A stretch of 64,000 nucleotides of DNA from Granulicella sp. (GCA_027450185.1 DAIDKF010000003.1:1-64000), one strand, 5' to 3'; shown: positions 52,638-61,484, counted from the stretch's first letter. Notes: a model not told the origin generated them from the letters alone. Made by a program: numbers and translations.

Positions 52638-53456
52638 TTACCGAATCACGTGGAACGTCCGGCTCCACCGCGTATCCGTAAAGATGTGGGTCACAATGTG
52701 CAGCATGAAACTGATTCGGTCGCCAATCGAGGTCTTGTCCTCCTGGTCCGCCGGTGTGCGGAACGACCAGTACACAAACAGCGGCCGGCCCAGAATATTC
52801 TGCTGCGGCACGAACCCCCAGTAGCGTCCATCCAGGCTCTCGGTCCGGTTGTCGCCCATGGCAAACACCATCCCCGGCGGCACCACCAGATCATCACCCT
52901 GAATGTGCGTCGGCAACTCCTCGCGCCACAGCTCGGTCACCTGTTCTTCGGGCGAGGGCGTCACCGACGGAAAGTCGTCGCGGTAGGGTTGATACGCATC
53001 CTGAGGGTTCGCATCATCGTTCGGCATTCCCGCATACGGCTCATTCTGCGCCACGCCATTCAGGTATACCACCCCATGCCGCAGGTGGATCCGGTCGCCC
53101 GGAATCCCGATCGCACGCTTCACCAGGATCAGGTCCGGCGTCTCCGGATTGGGCTTCATGAACACAATCACATCCCCGCGCCGCACCGGCCGATAGTGCA
53201 CAAACGGGGCCCACGTCGTTGGCGGCGCCAGTGTAATCCGGTCCACCACCACATGGTCGCCGATCAGCAGCGTCTTCTCCATCGACCCCGAGGGAATCTC
53301 GAAGTTCTGGAAGATGAAGGCCATCACAAACAGCCCCGCCGCAAGGATCGTGCAGATCGAAGCCAGCGCCTCCAGCGGCGTCTCCGTAGGCTCATGCCTG
53401 GCCACAGCCTGCCCGGCAGCCACAGTCTCCGTTTGCAATGCTCTCTCGATGCTCAA
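52638..53456 (-). CDS. lepB: Signal peptidase I (copy 1)
   Basis: The membrane protease removes signal peptides from secreted proteins. The catalytic serine is in IPSGSMEKTLLIGDHVVV after a membrane helix (ASICTILAAGLFVMAFIFQ). The catalytic lysine is in DLILVKRAIGIPGDRIHLR, and the conserved GDNRTESLDGRYWGFVP box is present. Compared with copy 2 it has a longer N-terminus and a longer central insertion. Two copies lie in tandem with a 331-base gap. It is followed after 42 bases by the AsmA gene. Confidence 0.95.
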   Translation of the reverse strand: MSIERALQTETVAAGQAVARHEPTETPLEALASICTILAAGLFVMAFIFQNFEIPSGSMEKTLLIGDHVVVDRITLAPPTTWAPFVHYRPVRRGDVIVFMKPNPETPDLILVKRAIGIPGDRIHLRHGVVYLNGVAQNEPYAGMPNDDANPQDAYQPYRDDFPSVTPSPEEQVTELWREELPTHIQGDDLVVPPGMVFAMGDNRTESLDGRYWGFVPQQNILGRPLFVYWSFRTPADQEDKTSIGDRISFMLHIVTHIFTDTRWSRTFHVIR

Positions 53457-53787
53457 CGAACGCGTCTCCTCAAAGTCTGCCGTTATAACTCAGCCACAAA
53501 TACCACGGCCTCGCTCCAACAGCGAAGCCAACGGCACAGTCAGTGTATCCTGCTCCGCGAAAATGACCTCTCAAGCCATCCCTTCACTCCGTCGCTCCAC
53601 CAACGTGTACGCGCGCGCCCCGCCATCGTCATCTCGACCGAAGCCCTGCTGCCTTTCGCTCGGCAGGGAACGGGGTTCTGCCCCGGCCTTTGCTTTTCTT
53701 TCCGGCAGACTGCCATAAGTCCACCCTTAATCATCCGGGGTAGAGTATTTTTGAGAAAAAGTACAGGGGAGCGGCGCCTGCACAGGT
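53457..53787. other. Gap between the two lepB genes
   Basis: I see no supported gene here. Short ORFs on both strands (53314-53718, 53540-53734) have no family resemblance. A GC-rich hairpin GGGG..CCCC near 53670 is followed by T-rich sequence on the plus strand, but no plus-strand gene precedes it. It may hold a separate promoter for copy 1. Confidence 0.4.
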
Positions 53788-54510
53788 CTACCGCACCAGA
53801 CGCCAGCTCCGCACCCCGGCCCGGATCGTCTTCCGCACCCGCTCCAGCATCGACGCGCCGCTCAGATCCTCGGCCAGCGGAAGCGTAAAGTACACCAGCA
53901 GCGGCCGCCCCACGATCGCGCTTCGCGGCACAAACCCCCAGTACCGGCTGTCCTCGCTGTCATTGCGATTGTCGCCCAACACGAAGAACTCATTCGGAGG
54001 AACGGTTATCGCCGCGTCGCGCACCGTCTCCCGCAACTCGATCCACCACCGCAGGTCCACATTCGGATCCGCCTCCAGCAGGGAAGGGAAGTTGTCGCGG
54101 AACCCGTTTGGCCGCGACGGCGAGTAGTACGCATAGGGCTCGCTCAGCGGCCGTCCGTTTACCAGCACTCGCCCTTCGCGCAGCCTGATCCGGTCGCCCG
54201 GCAGTCCCACCACCCGCTTCACCAGGTGCAGACCCGGGTCCACCGGATAGTGAAACACCACCAGGTCGCCGCGCCTGACCCGCGTGCCCGGCAGCAGCAA
54301 CCGGTCCAGCTCTCCCCCCGGCCCATACGATTGCTTATCCACCAGCAAAAAATCTCCCACTCGCAGCGTCGGTTCCATCGATCCTGACGGAATCCGAAAC
54401 GGCTGCACCACAAATGTCACCAGAAAAACCGTAAACACAACAATCTCGAGGATGGACTTCAGTGTCGTGAACACATCCTCTTGTTCCAGTTCATGATGCG
54501 ACGCACTCAA
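53788..54510 (-). CDS. lepB: Signal peptidase I (copy 2)
   Basis: This is the second signal peptidase I of the window. It has an N-terminal helix (TLKSILEIVVFTVFLVTFVV), the catalytic serine in IPSGSMEPTLRVGDFLLVDK, the lysine in LHLVKRVVGLPGDRIRLREG and the box VLGDNRNDSEDSRYWGFVPR. Its start overlaps the stop of rnc in an ATGA, so it is translationally coupled to rnc, an arrangement widely seen in bacteria. The two copies differ in N-terminal length and in central insertions, so they may have different substrates. Confidence 0.95.
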   Translation of the reverse strand: MSASHHELEQEDVFTTLKSILEIVVFTVFLVTFVVQPFRIPSGSMEPTLRVGDFLLVDKQSYGPGGELDRLLLPGTRVRRGDLVVFHYPVDPGLHLVKRVVGLPGDRIRLREGRVLVNGRPLSEPYAYYSPSRPNGFRDNFPSLLEADPNVDLRWWIELRETVRDAAITVPPNEFFVLGDNRNDSEDSRYWGFVPRSAIVGRPLLVYFTLPLAEDLSGASMLERVRKTIRAGVRSWRLVR

Positions 54511-55388
54511 CGCGTGCCTCGCGTCCCGGCCTCGCTCGCTTTGTTCCAGTGCAGCAGCGCCAGCTCCGCCGCACGCTGTTGCGCCTCCTTCTTGCTTGAC
54601 CCCTCCGCCGCAGCCAGGACGCGTTCTCCTGCCTCATCTTCCAGCCGCGCCTCCACTGAAAACACCCGCTGATGCGCTGGCCCGCTCTGGGCCGTGTCGA
54701 CGTACCGCAGCTTCCCAGCCCCCTCAGCCTGCACCCGCTCCTGCAGCAGCGTCTTGTGGTCGCGCATCGCACCGCGTCCCGCGCCTCCGGCCAGCGCCGC
54801 GCGCATCGCCTCCATCTCCGGCCGCACCAGGTAGCGCTCGGCGATGGCCTGCAACACCGCCAATCCGTCCTTGCCCGCGTCCAGATACACCGCCGCGAGC
54901 ACCGCCTCCGCAGCATTGGCCAGTAGCGCTGGCTTACGTCGACCCCCATTCTGCTCTGCGCTCCGTCCCATCAGCAGCGCCTCGGCCAGCCCCAGCTCCA
55001 GGCCCATCTCGGCCATCCGCTTACGGCTCACCAGATTCGACCGCAGGCGCGTCAGTTCACCCTCGCTGCACTGCGGAAACTCCCGGAATAGCGCCTCGGT
55101 CACCACCATTCCGAGCACAGCATCGCCCAGAAACTCCATCTGCTCATTGTCCGTGCCCGGAGCGTTACGCTGGTCCCTCTGCTCCGGATGTGCCGGCAGG
55201 ATCACTGCCGGAGCCCCATTGCGTGCCTCATACGTATGCGATCGATGGGTCAGCGCCAGCTCCAGCAGCTCCGGCCGCTGGAACCGATGGCCCAGCTTGT
55301 CCTCCAGCGCTTGCCGTCCGGCCCCATTTTCAGGCACTCCAGCTACCCGATTTCTCTGCGTGCTGCGCGTCCTGCGTGCCGTGGTCAT
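54507..55388 (-). CDS. rnc: Ribonuclease III
   Basis: This double-stranded RNA endonuclease processes rRNA and some mRNAs. The signature LALTHRSHTYEARNG and the active-site box NEQMEFLGDAVLGMVVTEALF with the acidic residues are intact. The C-terminal dsRNA-binding domain ends in GSSKKEAQQRAAELALLHW. At 293 residues it is longer than the usual 225, because of an N-terminal extension of about 25 residues and an insert after the THRSHTYEARNG motif (PAVILPAHPEQRDQRNAPGTD). It is the first gene of the rnc-lepB unit. Confidence 0.96.
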   Translation of the reverse strand: MTTARRTRSTQRNRVAGVPENGAGRQALEDKLGHRFQRPELLELALTHRSHTYEARNGAPAVILPAHPEQRDQRNAPGTDNEQMEFLGDAVLGMVVTEALFREFPQCSEGELTRLRSNLVSRKRMAEMGLELGLAEALLMGRSAEQNGGRRKPALLANAAEAVLAAVYLDAGKDGLAVLQAIAERYLVRPEMEAMRAALAGGAGRGAMRDHKTLLQERVQAEGAGKLRYVDTAQSGPAHQRVFSVEARLEDEAGERVLAAAEGSSKKEAQQRAAELALLHWNKASEAGTRGTR

Positions 55389-55539
55389 CGCCCCTTCGTC
55401 CTCGAACCCGGTTATCAGACCCTGTCCTCTGCTCTTACTCTACGCGGCGAGCACCGCAGATTGAGACTCCAGGAACGCAGGTGAACCTGAGGCGGAACCA
55501 TTCTTCAGCGTCTGCTGCGTGGAGGCCGCTCGGCAGACC

Positions 55540-57396
55540 CTACTGCGGAGCCGGCGGCTTGTACGCCTGCTTCTCCGCCTTGCCTGTAGGATCGAACGGC
55601 TGGCTGTCATCCGTGGGCGATTCCCGCTGCGGCAGCATGAACGGCCTTGCAATCCCGTTCGCGGCGGCCTGCTTGGTGTCCGGGCGCGCGTCCCTCACGG
55701 TCATCGCTGCCTCGTACTCAGTCACCGCCTTGGCCCGTTCCGGCGGCTGCATTGTGTCATACAGCCGCCCCAGGTAGATGTGGCACCACGCCAGCGTGCG
55801 CGGGTCCTTGCTCAGGGCCAGCGTCTTCTGGAACCCCTGCGACGCCTTGTCCGGATCCCCCTCCATCAGGTCGATCCGCGCCAGCAGGTAGGTAGCCCTC
55901 GCATGGTCTCCGGCCGGGTCCGCCAGCGCCTTCTCCGCCAGGTCCGCTGCATCATCGCGGTCGCCCTTCATCAGGTCCAACTCCGCCAGTTCCATCCCCG
56001 TGATCTCATGAGGCTGCTCCGGTGGGCGCAGAGGGTCCGGGGGCACGCTCTTCACAAATAGAATCTGTTCCGCAGCCTTCTTTTCTCGCTGCACATCCAT
56101 GCCGTAGATCATCGGCGCCATCTCGTCCCGCAGCCCGTCGCCATTGTGCTGCATCAAGGTCAGCCCAAGGTAGAAATAGCGCGTCAGCACCCATCCCTGA
56201 CGCTCATCCAACGTGACCAGTTCGTCGCGTGCCACGGTCGTCTTGGCGTCGTAGGCAGCCTTCTCGACATCGTAGGCCGCCTCATCTTCGCGATCCTTTG
56301 TGCCCGAAACCTTCTTCGGCGGCGGCTCGGGAATCAGGTATAAATGCGCCTCGATGGCCTTGATCACGCTCTCCGTCATCAGCGCGACGATGTCGCTCTT
56401 GTAAAAGAACTCCAGCGGCGCGTCCTGAACGGTTGTCAGCAGTGGTTGCATACGCTCCATTGCTGCGCCGCGGCTGTAGACCAGAGGTTCTACGATGTAG
56501 TGCAGATAGATGTGGCGAATCTGGGCCATGCTCACCGGATCGCCCGTGGTGCTGTTGTCCGGCGACATGACGATGATGTAGTCGGTGCCGTACACCCGCG
56601 CATTCGTCAGGTTCGGTGACAGCATCGGCTCCAGCAGCACCAGAAATCTCCTGCCGTCGAACGTGCTAACCGGCTGATGCAGATAGAGGTTCGTGTCGAG
56701 AATCATGTCCGTCATCGGATCATGTACCCGCGCAGTCAGCGCCTCGTACTCCGCGCGATGCTTGAGCCAGATGAAGTGCAGGTCGATCTCTTCCGCGAAG
56801 GTGCGCAGCAGCGGAAGCACATTCACCACCTCTGCGGCCTGTGGAGGCAGTTGTGTCAGATCGACGTTCGGCGTCAGCTCGGGGGGCGGAGAAAGATACA
56901 GCGCCAGCGATACGTACTGTCCCACATCCAGCCCCACGTCATTGAGATGATGGATCCCAATGTAAGCGCACAGCTTGTCGCGGCTGTCCCGTGCCGTCTC
57001 GGACGCAGTCAGCGCAGCATTCATATCTGCGCGGACCTCTGTGCGCACCGCTGCCGATTTGTTCAGATCAGCATCGTATCCGCAGGCATTCAGTGCAGCA
57101 GCGACCTGGAAGAGAGGCTCGCTGACTTCCAGCGTTACAGCAGCGCCGCCGCGCTCAACCTGCGCTACCCGTGGGCGATCCACCGGGTTCACGGTGTCCG
57201 GCGAGCGGTTGTCCAGCGTGGGCGTGGGCGTGGTCGATGGCGACGAGGAGGAAGACGATGAACTCTGCGCCATCGCACTCCGGCCAACGGACGCGCACAG
57301 GCTCAGCAACACAACGCCGAACAGGTGCAATCCAGGCTGCGCAATCTGCCGAGAAACGATAGGGGACGTAAGTTTCACAATACTGATTCGACGCAC
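55540..57396 (-). CDS. Exported protein with C-terminal TPR-like repeats
   Basis: A signal peptide (LHLFGVVLLSLCASVGRSAMAQ) is followed by a Ser/Thr/Pro-rich linker. A domain of about 300 residues comes next that I do not recognise; it includes RFLVLLEPMLSPNLTNARVYGTDYIIV. The C-terminal 130 residues show TPR-like helical repeats (AELDLMKGDRDDAADLAEKALADPAGDHARATYLLARIDLMEGDPDKASQGFQK, split here). The start at 57396 is GTG. It is probably periplasmic and may scaffold a protein complex. It stands alone between rnc and the anti-sigma factor gene. Confidence 0.65.
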   Translation of the reverse strand: MRRISIVKLTSPIVSRQIAQPGLHLFGVVLLSLCASVGRSAMAQSSSSSSSSPSTTPTPTLDNRSPDTVNPVDRPRVAQVERGGAAVTLEVSEPLFQVAAALNACGYDADLNKSAAVRTEVRADMNAALTASETARDSRDKLCAYIGIHHLNDVGLDVGQYVSLALYLSPPPELTPNVDLTQLPPQAAEVVNVLPLLRTFAEEIDLHFIWLKHRAEYEALTARVHDPMTDMILDTNLYLHQPVSTFDGRRFLVLLEPMLSPNLTNARVYGTDYIIVMSPDNSTTGDPVSMAQIRHIYLHYIVEPLVYSRGAAMERMQPLLTTVQDAPLEFFYKSDIVALMTESVIKAIEAHLYLIPEPPPKKVSGTKDREDEAAYDVEKAAYDAKTTVARDELVTLDERQGWVLTRYFYLGLTLMQHNGDGLRDEMAPMIYGMDVQREKKAAEQILFVKSVPPDPLRPPEQPHEITGMELAELDLMKGDRDDAADLAEKALADPAGDHARATYLLARIDLMEGDPDKASQGFQKTLALSKDPRTLAWCHIYLGRLYDTMQPPERAKAVTEYEAAMTVRDARPDTKQAAANGIARPFMLPQRESPTDDSQPFDPTGKAEKQAYKPPAPQ

Positions 57397-57455
57397 TCGT
57401 ACAGTCTATGGAAGCGTGTGCGGCCGGTGCAATGCGGAAACGCAGTGGCCTTCGC

Positions 57456-58187
57456 TTATCCGCGCACGGAGACCCCGGTATAGGTCATCACCACATGGCC
57501 CCGCACCGGAACGCCAAAGACGGTTGCCGGCTTGAACACACTGCTCAGCAGGTTGGTTTCGACTTTCACCTTCACCTGCGGGTCCTGAGATCCCTGGAGA
57601 ATGGAATAGCCATATACCCGCCCACCGCTGTCGACCATTGCCTCCACAACAATCGGCATGTCCCGCTGCGTGCTGATCGGCTCCGGAGGCACCTGTGAGT
57701 ACAGGTAGCGCGGTGCCACCAGGTGTGCCATGGCGTCATCGTTGGCATGCACGGCAATCGGCGCGCCGAAGATCCAACTCAATCCACCCACAAGGACGAC
57801 CGTCGCTGCCAGGCCACCACTCAGCCTCAGGGCCATCGGCGCCACCGAAGTCCTCCATAGCATGAGAGCTCTCTGCACGAGGGGCAAATGCGCCCCACGT
57901 TCTCGTTCGGCTGCAATGGCCGCCTGCAATCGAGCCTGTAGCCTCGCGGGCGGTTGCTCCGGCCCCAACCCGCCCAGAGATCGTTGTACCTCGCGCCACA
58001 CGTTGAAATCTGCCGCACACGCGCTGCAACGCTCCAGGTGATCCGAGATTGTAGCCATCTCCACGCCGCTCATTGCGCCATCCAGGTAGGCTGAGAACCC
58101 TGAGCGTACCAACGCGCACTCGCTGCGTTCAGCCTCGCCTGATCGCTGCGAAGTAATCCGTTTCGGACTGTACTTGTGCCAGGTCAT
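57456..58187 (-). CDS. Anti-sigma factor with zinc finger and TonB-like C-terminus
   Basis: The N-terminal region has the anti-sigma zinc-finger motif HLERCSACAADF, with the upstream SAYLDGAMSG, which binds and inhibits an ECF sigma factor. One membrane helix follows (LSGGLAATVVLVGGLSWIFG). The periplasmic C-terminal part (MPIVVEAMVDSGGRVYGYSILQG ... VKVETNLLSSVFKPATVFG) resembles the TonB C-terminal fold. The start overlaps the stop of the sigma gene in an ATGA, so the pair is coupled. It probably transmits an envelope signal by release of the sigma factor. Confidence 0.85.
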   Translation of the reverse strand: MTWHKYSPKRITSQRSGEAERSECALVRSGFSAYLDGAMSGVEMATISDHLERCSACAADFNVWREVQRSLGGLGPEQPPARLQARLQAAIAAERERGAHLPLVQRALMLWRTSVAPMALRLSGGLAATVVLVGGLSWIFGAPIAVHANDDAMAHLVAPRYLYSQVPPEPISTQRDMPIVVEAMVDSGGRVYGYSILQGSQDPQVKVKVETNLLSSVFKPATVFGVPVRGHVVMTYTGVSVRG

Positions 58188-58852
58188 CGTGTGAGCCTAT
58201 GGAATGCATCCGTCTTGCGTAAGCACGAACCCTTCGCCGCCGCTGCTTCATCGCGCAACGCCTCGCGCAAGGCCGCGCGCCCGCGCATCAACCTGCTCTT
58301 CACCGTGCCCAGATTCACATCCAGCATCTCGGCGATCTCTTCGTATCCAAAGCCTTCAATCTCGCGCAGCACGACCACCTCACGAAACGCCTCAGGAAGG
58401 GTACGCAAAGCAGCAACGACTCGTTCCCCAAGCTGTGCATGCGCTGCCCGCTCGTAGGGCGAAGCATCTCGTGCCGCCAGCGCGTCGGCCATGCAGAAGG
58501 TCTCGCCTTCGTCATTCTCCAACTGCTCGTCGATGGTCAATTCCTGCTGTTTGTGGCGGCTCCACCAGCGCCGCTGGTTGCTGGCCTCATGCAGCGCAAT
58601 CCGGTAAATCCACGTCCGCAGGCTCGCATCTCCATGGAAGCTGGAGATGTTGCGGAAGACCTTGACGAAGACCTCCTGAGTCACATCGGCAGCGTCCGCC
58701 GGATCGCGCAGACTGCGCGCTATCAGAGAGTAGATGGGGTGGCTGTACTGTGCCAGCAAGAGCGCAAACGCCTGCTCTGACCCAGACTTCAGCTCCGCGA
58801 CGAGGTCCTGCTCCTCTGCCCGGATTCCGATCGCGCTCGCCAGATCGCTCAT
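58184..58852 (-). CDS. ECF RNA polymerase sigma factor
   Basis: This is a group 4 sigma factor of 222 residues. Region 2 is seen in LLLAQYSHPIYSLIARSLRDPADAADVTQEVFVKVFRN and region 4 in LRTLPEAFREVVVLREIEGFGYEEIAEMLDVNLGTVKSRLMRGRAAL. The start at 58852 is used because the upstream 55 codons of the track ORF look untranslated and the region 2 spacing fits. It directs transcription of an envelope or stress regulon and probably its own gene pair; its cognate anti-sigma factor overlaps it by four bases. Confidence 0.92.
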   Translation of the reverse strand: MSDLASAIGIRAEEQDLVAELKSGSEQAFALLLAQYSHPIYSLIARSLRDPADAADVTQEVFVKVFRNISSFHGDASLRTWIYRIALHEASNQRRWWSRHKQQELTIDEQLENDEGETFCMADALAARDASPYERAAHAQLGERVVAALRTLPEAFREVVVLREIEGFGYEEIAEMLDVNLGTVKSRLMRGRAALREALRDEAAAAKGSCLRKTDAFHRLTR

Positions 58853-59290
58853 TGCTGTTCCTGTCCGCGGCTGGAGTGCCAACTCCGCGAATGCTATTAA
58901 AGTAGGCGCTGACTCCGTTCTCTGTCCAGCGGCATCCCTGCAACCCGACCGCTCGCCGAGGCCGAAAATGTCTCCCCCCGGGCAAACTGCTTGCTCTGCT
59001 CCGGGCAGGCTGATCATCCATCTTCAGCCTGCCCGCTCAGGCTCCTTCAGGCTCATCTTGGGTTGGAAGAGAGTTACCCTTTCTCAAAATCGCGTTTTCG
59101 TGGATAATAAGGGAGGACGAGCGTGTGCCTGACCGCTTGGCTATCCCGTAGGAAAAATTCAGGAATATTGAGGTTGCAGGGACCTTAACCCTGCGTCGCG
59201 GCGTGTCAGAGGAACGGAGTTGAAAGGCTCCGGCTTCAGGGCAAGCTGCTTGCCAGCCGAGGTGGCTGGCCAAACTGGAAAGGAAGTAGC
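58853..59290. other. Region between the sigma factor gene and rpmG
   Basis: This 438-base stretch holds the promoters of the divergent sigma factor and rpmG genes. The ORFs of the track here are short and lack ribosome sites. I see no RNA gene. The sequence before rpmG is compatible with a promoter but I cannot place -35 and -10 boxes with confidence. Confidence 0.45.
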
Positions 59291-59440
59291 ATGCGCGAGA
59301 TCATTACCCTGCAATGTCCGGAGTGCAAGAACCGGAACTATTCGACGACCAAGAACAAGAAGACCACGACGGGTCGGTTGGAGTTCTCCAAGTTTTGCAA
59401 TACGTGCCGCAAGCATACGCCGCACAAAGAGACAAAGTAG
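59291..59440 (+). CDS. rpmG: 50S ribosomal protein L33
   Basis: This 49-residue ribosomal protein is too short for the ORF track. The sequence [20 protein letters not shown] and the second pair in [16 protein letters not shown] show two CXXC pairs, so it is the zinc-binding form. A GGAAAGGAAG ribosome site precedes the ATG. It is followed by tRNA-Trp, secE and nusG, the standard bacterial arrangement. Confidence 0.95.
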   Translation: MREIITLQCPECKNRNYSTTKNKKTTTGRLEFSKFCNTCRKHTPHKETK

Positions 59441-59444
59441 TAAG

Positions 59445-59516
59445 GGCAGCTTCTAGCTGCCAGCTTCGAGCTAAGACGAGCTTCCCCTTCAGGGGAGCGT
59501 TGAGCTAGAAGCTGCC
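59445..59516. repeat. Long inverted repeat between rpmG and tRNA-Trp
   Basis: Perfect 14-base arms GGCAGCTTCTAGCT and AGCTAGAAGCTGCC are separated by 44 bases that contain a smaller hairpin (CCCCT / AGGGG). It begins five bases after the rpmG stop. It may be a processing site, a weak terminator or a dispersed palindromic repeat. Confidence 0.75.
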
Positions 59517-59529
59517 AGCTGGCTTTTAC

Positions 59530-59605
59530 AGGGGCGTAAGCTCAACGGTTAAACTGTCGGTCTCCAAAACCGAACTTCTCGGTTCGAATCCGAGCGCCCC
59601 TGCCA
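59530..59605 (+). tRNA. tRNA-Trp (CCA anticodon)
   Basis: The 76-base cloverleaf starts AGGGGCGTAAGCTCAACGGT and ends CGCCCCTGCCA, with the acceptor stem AGGGGCG / CGCCCCT perfectly paired. The anticodon loop TCTCCAAAA carries CCA, and the T loop GGTTCGAATCC is standard. The encoded CCA end is present. It lies before secE, its common position. Confidence 0.96.
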
Positions 59606-59664
59606 GACCTATCGAACGACGAGCCGGATGAGGGCTCGAACGCAGCAGTTTGAGGAGTCATTCC

Positions 59665-59925
59665 ATGGCGAAAGCCGCCGTAGTCGAAACGAACGAACAG
59701 GGAACGATGCAGCGTGTGACTGCCGGGCCGGAGCGGTTCATTGAGTTTCTCAAGGAGACGCGGCAGGAGATGACGAAGGTGCATACGCCGACGCGCGGCG
59801 AGGTGCAGTCGACGACTGTTGTGGTGATTGTCGCGGTGTTTTTGTTTGCAGCGTACTTCGAGGCGGTGGATCTGATCTTTGGCCGGGCCATCGACCAGAT
59901 GTTTCTGCATCTGACAAAGCACTAG
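59665..59925 (+). CDS. secE: Preprotein translocase subunit SecE
   Basis: This is the single-helix SecE of the SecYEG translocon, 86 residues. The conserved amphipathic part FIEFLKETRQEMTKVHTPTRGEV is followed by one membrane helix (STTVVVIVAVFLFAAYFEAVDLIF). The ATG at 59665 after TGAGGAG is preferred over the longer track start. It lies between tRNA-Trp and nusG, the standard arrangement. Confidence 0.96.
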   Translation: MAKAAVVETNEQGTMQRVTAGPERFIEFLKETRQEMTKVHTPTRGEVQSTTVVVIVAVFLFAAYFEAVDLIFGRAIDQMFLHLTKH

Positions 59926-60026
59926 CGCTGCGCGCAACGCGCCAGGGATCGAGGCGTTACGCACGAAGGACCATAGAGAACTTGCAGCATCGAGCACGAT
60001 GAGGGACGCGTGCGGAAGGTAAAGGG

Positions 60027-60749
60027 ATGGCAAACAAGTTGAAGCAAACCGAGCAGCAGACCGAAGAGGCCGAGACTCCGATAGTGGGTGAGGGCGAAAC
60101 GGGGGGTGATGCCGCGCTGGCCGCTGATGTCGCCGCTGATCCGGAGACAGCGGTTGCGGGCGAGGCTGTGGGTGGAGAAGAGACGGCTGCAGGGACTGCG
60201 ACGCCGGCGAATGACAGTTTCAAGTGGTACATCATTCACGCGTACTCGGGGTTTGAGCGCAAGGTGAAGGAGTCGCTGATGAGCCGCGTGGCGGCGTATC
60301 ACCTGGAGGACAAGGTGGGACGCATCGAGATTCCGACCGAGCCGACCACCGAGATGCGCAATGGCAAGAAGTACACGATCGATAGGGTGTTTCTGCCGGG
60401 GTATGTGTTTGTCGAGATGGCGCTGGATAACGACATGTGGCATGTGGTGAAAAATACGCCGCGGGTTACGGGATTTTTGCAGACCGGCGATCAGCCCAAT
60501 GCGCTCTCAGAGGCAGAGGTAAATGCGATGTTGAATCGCGCCGATGTGACCAAGGAGAAGCCGAAGCTCAAGCTCAAGTTTGCCAAGGGTGAGCAGGTAC
60601 GTATTACCGAAGGGCCGTTCAATAACTTCAATGGCGCGGTCGATGATGTGAACGAGGACAAGCAGACACTGAAGGTGATGGTGTCGATCTTTGGAAGGCC
60701 GACGCCGACCGAGGTTTCGTTCGCAAATGTCGAGAAGGCGGAAGAGTAA
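60027..60749 (+). CDS. nusG: Transcription termination/antitermination protein NusG
   Basis: NusG binds RNA polymerase and couples transcription with Rho or ribosomes. The NGN domain begins at FKWYIIHAYSGFERKVKESL and includes FLPGYVFVEMALD and NTPRVTGFL. The KOW domain is at FAKGEQVRITEGPFNNFNG, ending in EVSFANVEKAEE. At 240 residues it has an N-terminal acidic extension of about 62 residues rich in Ala, Glu and Gly that the E. coli protein lacks. It follows secE by 101 bases. Confidence 0.97.
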   Translation: MANKLKQTEQQTEEAETPIVGEGETGGDAALAADVAADPETAVAGEAVGGEETAAGTATPANDSFKWYIIHAYSGFERKVKESLMSRVAAYHLEDKVGRIEIPTEPTTEMRNGKKYTIDRVFLPGYVFVEMALDNDMWHVVKNTPRVTGFLQTGDQPNALSEAEVNAMLNRADVTKEKPKLKLKFAKGEQVRITEGPFNNFNGAVDDVNEDKQTLKVMVSIFGRPTPTEVSFANVEKAEE

Positions 60750-60965
60750 CAGGGATTGAGTGTAGAGCGTAAGGGATAGAGAAAGACAGGTGCTCGCTGG
60801 GCGAGCATGGGAAGAACGAATTTAGCAGGACGCAGGACAAAGTTTGGGAGTCGCAGCCCGGCCGCTTCACCGGACCTTCTAACTCCTTGAGTCGTACGAG
60901 CGGTAAAAAAATCATGCGAGGCGCAGCCCTGGTGCTGGCCCGCAACATTGAGAAGGATTACGAAT
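60750..60965 (+). promoter_or_regulatory. Putative leader of rplK
   Basis: The 216-base gap between nusG and rplK is longer than usual in this cluster and carries short complementary segments, GGAGT with ACTCC and CCGG with CCGG, around 60847-60886. It could fold in the mRNA as a ribosomal-protein autoregulatory leader. No ligand motif can be named and no other gene is visible. Confidence 0.3.
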
Positions 60966-61403
60966 ATGGCACCGAAGAAGGTTCAGGGATACGTCAAGCT
61001 GCAGATCATTGCCGGCAAGGCGACGCCGGCACCGCCGGTTGGACCCGCGCTGGGTCAGGCGCAGGTCAACATCATGGAGTTTTGCAAGCAGTTCAACGAG
61101 CGTACGAGCAAGGATCCGGCGATGGCCGGGTTGACAATTCCAGTCGTCATTACGGTGTATGCGGACCGTACGTTCTCTTTTATTACGAAGACGCCGCCGG
61201 CGCCGGTGCTGCTGCTGAAGGCGGCGGGGATTGCGAAAGGCTCGGGGACTCCGAACAAGGAGAAGCTGGGCAAGGTGACGGAGAAGCAGATTCTGGAGAT
61301 TGCAAAACAGAAGATGCCGGACATGAATGCGAACTCGGTGGAGTCGGCTGCGAAGAGTATTCGCGGGACGGCACGCTCGATGGGCATTGAAGTCGTCGCG
61401 TAA
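60966..61403 (+). CDS. rplK: 50S ribosomal protein L11
   Basis: L11 forms the GTPase-associated stalk base with 23S rRNA. The sequence [30 protein letters not shown] region, the [20 protein letters not shown] motif and the C-terminal RNA-binding domain ending in [10 protein letters not shown] are all standard. The ATG at 60966 is preferred over the longer track start. Normally rplA follows directly; here a strong terminator comes 21 bases after the stop and the next gene is on the other strand, which is unusual. Confidence 0.97.
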   Translation: MAPKKVQGYVKLQIIAGKATPAPPVGPALGQAQVNIMEFCKQFNERTSKDPAMAGLTIPVVITVYADRTFSFITKTPPAPVLLLKAAGIAKGSGTPNKEKLGKVTEKQILEIAKQKMPDMNANSVESAAKSIRGTARSMGIEVVA

Positions 61404-61423
61404 GAGTTTTTGTAAGTGTTTTA

Positions 61424-61478
61424 GGGTGCAGAGATATTTGGTGGCTTGCCACTGAATGACTCTGCACCCGTTTTGTTT
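61424..61478 (+). terminator. Rho-independent terminator after rplK
   Basis: A perfect ten-base stem GGGTGCAGAG / CTCTGCACCC with a 26-base loop is followed by GTTTTGTTTT. It ends the secE-nusG-rplK unit. Confidence 0.85.
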
Positions 61479-61484
61479 TAGGGA

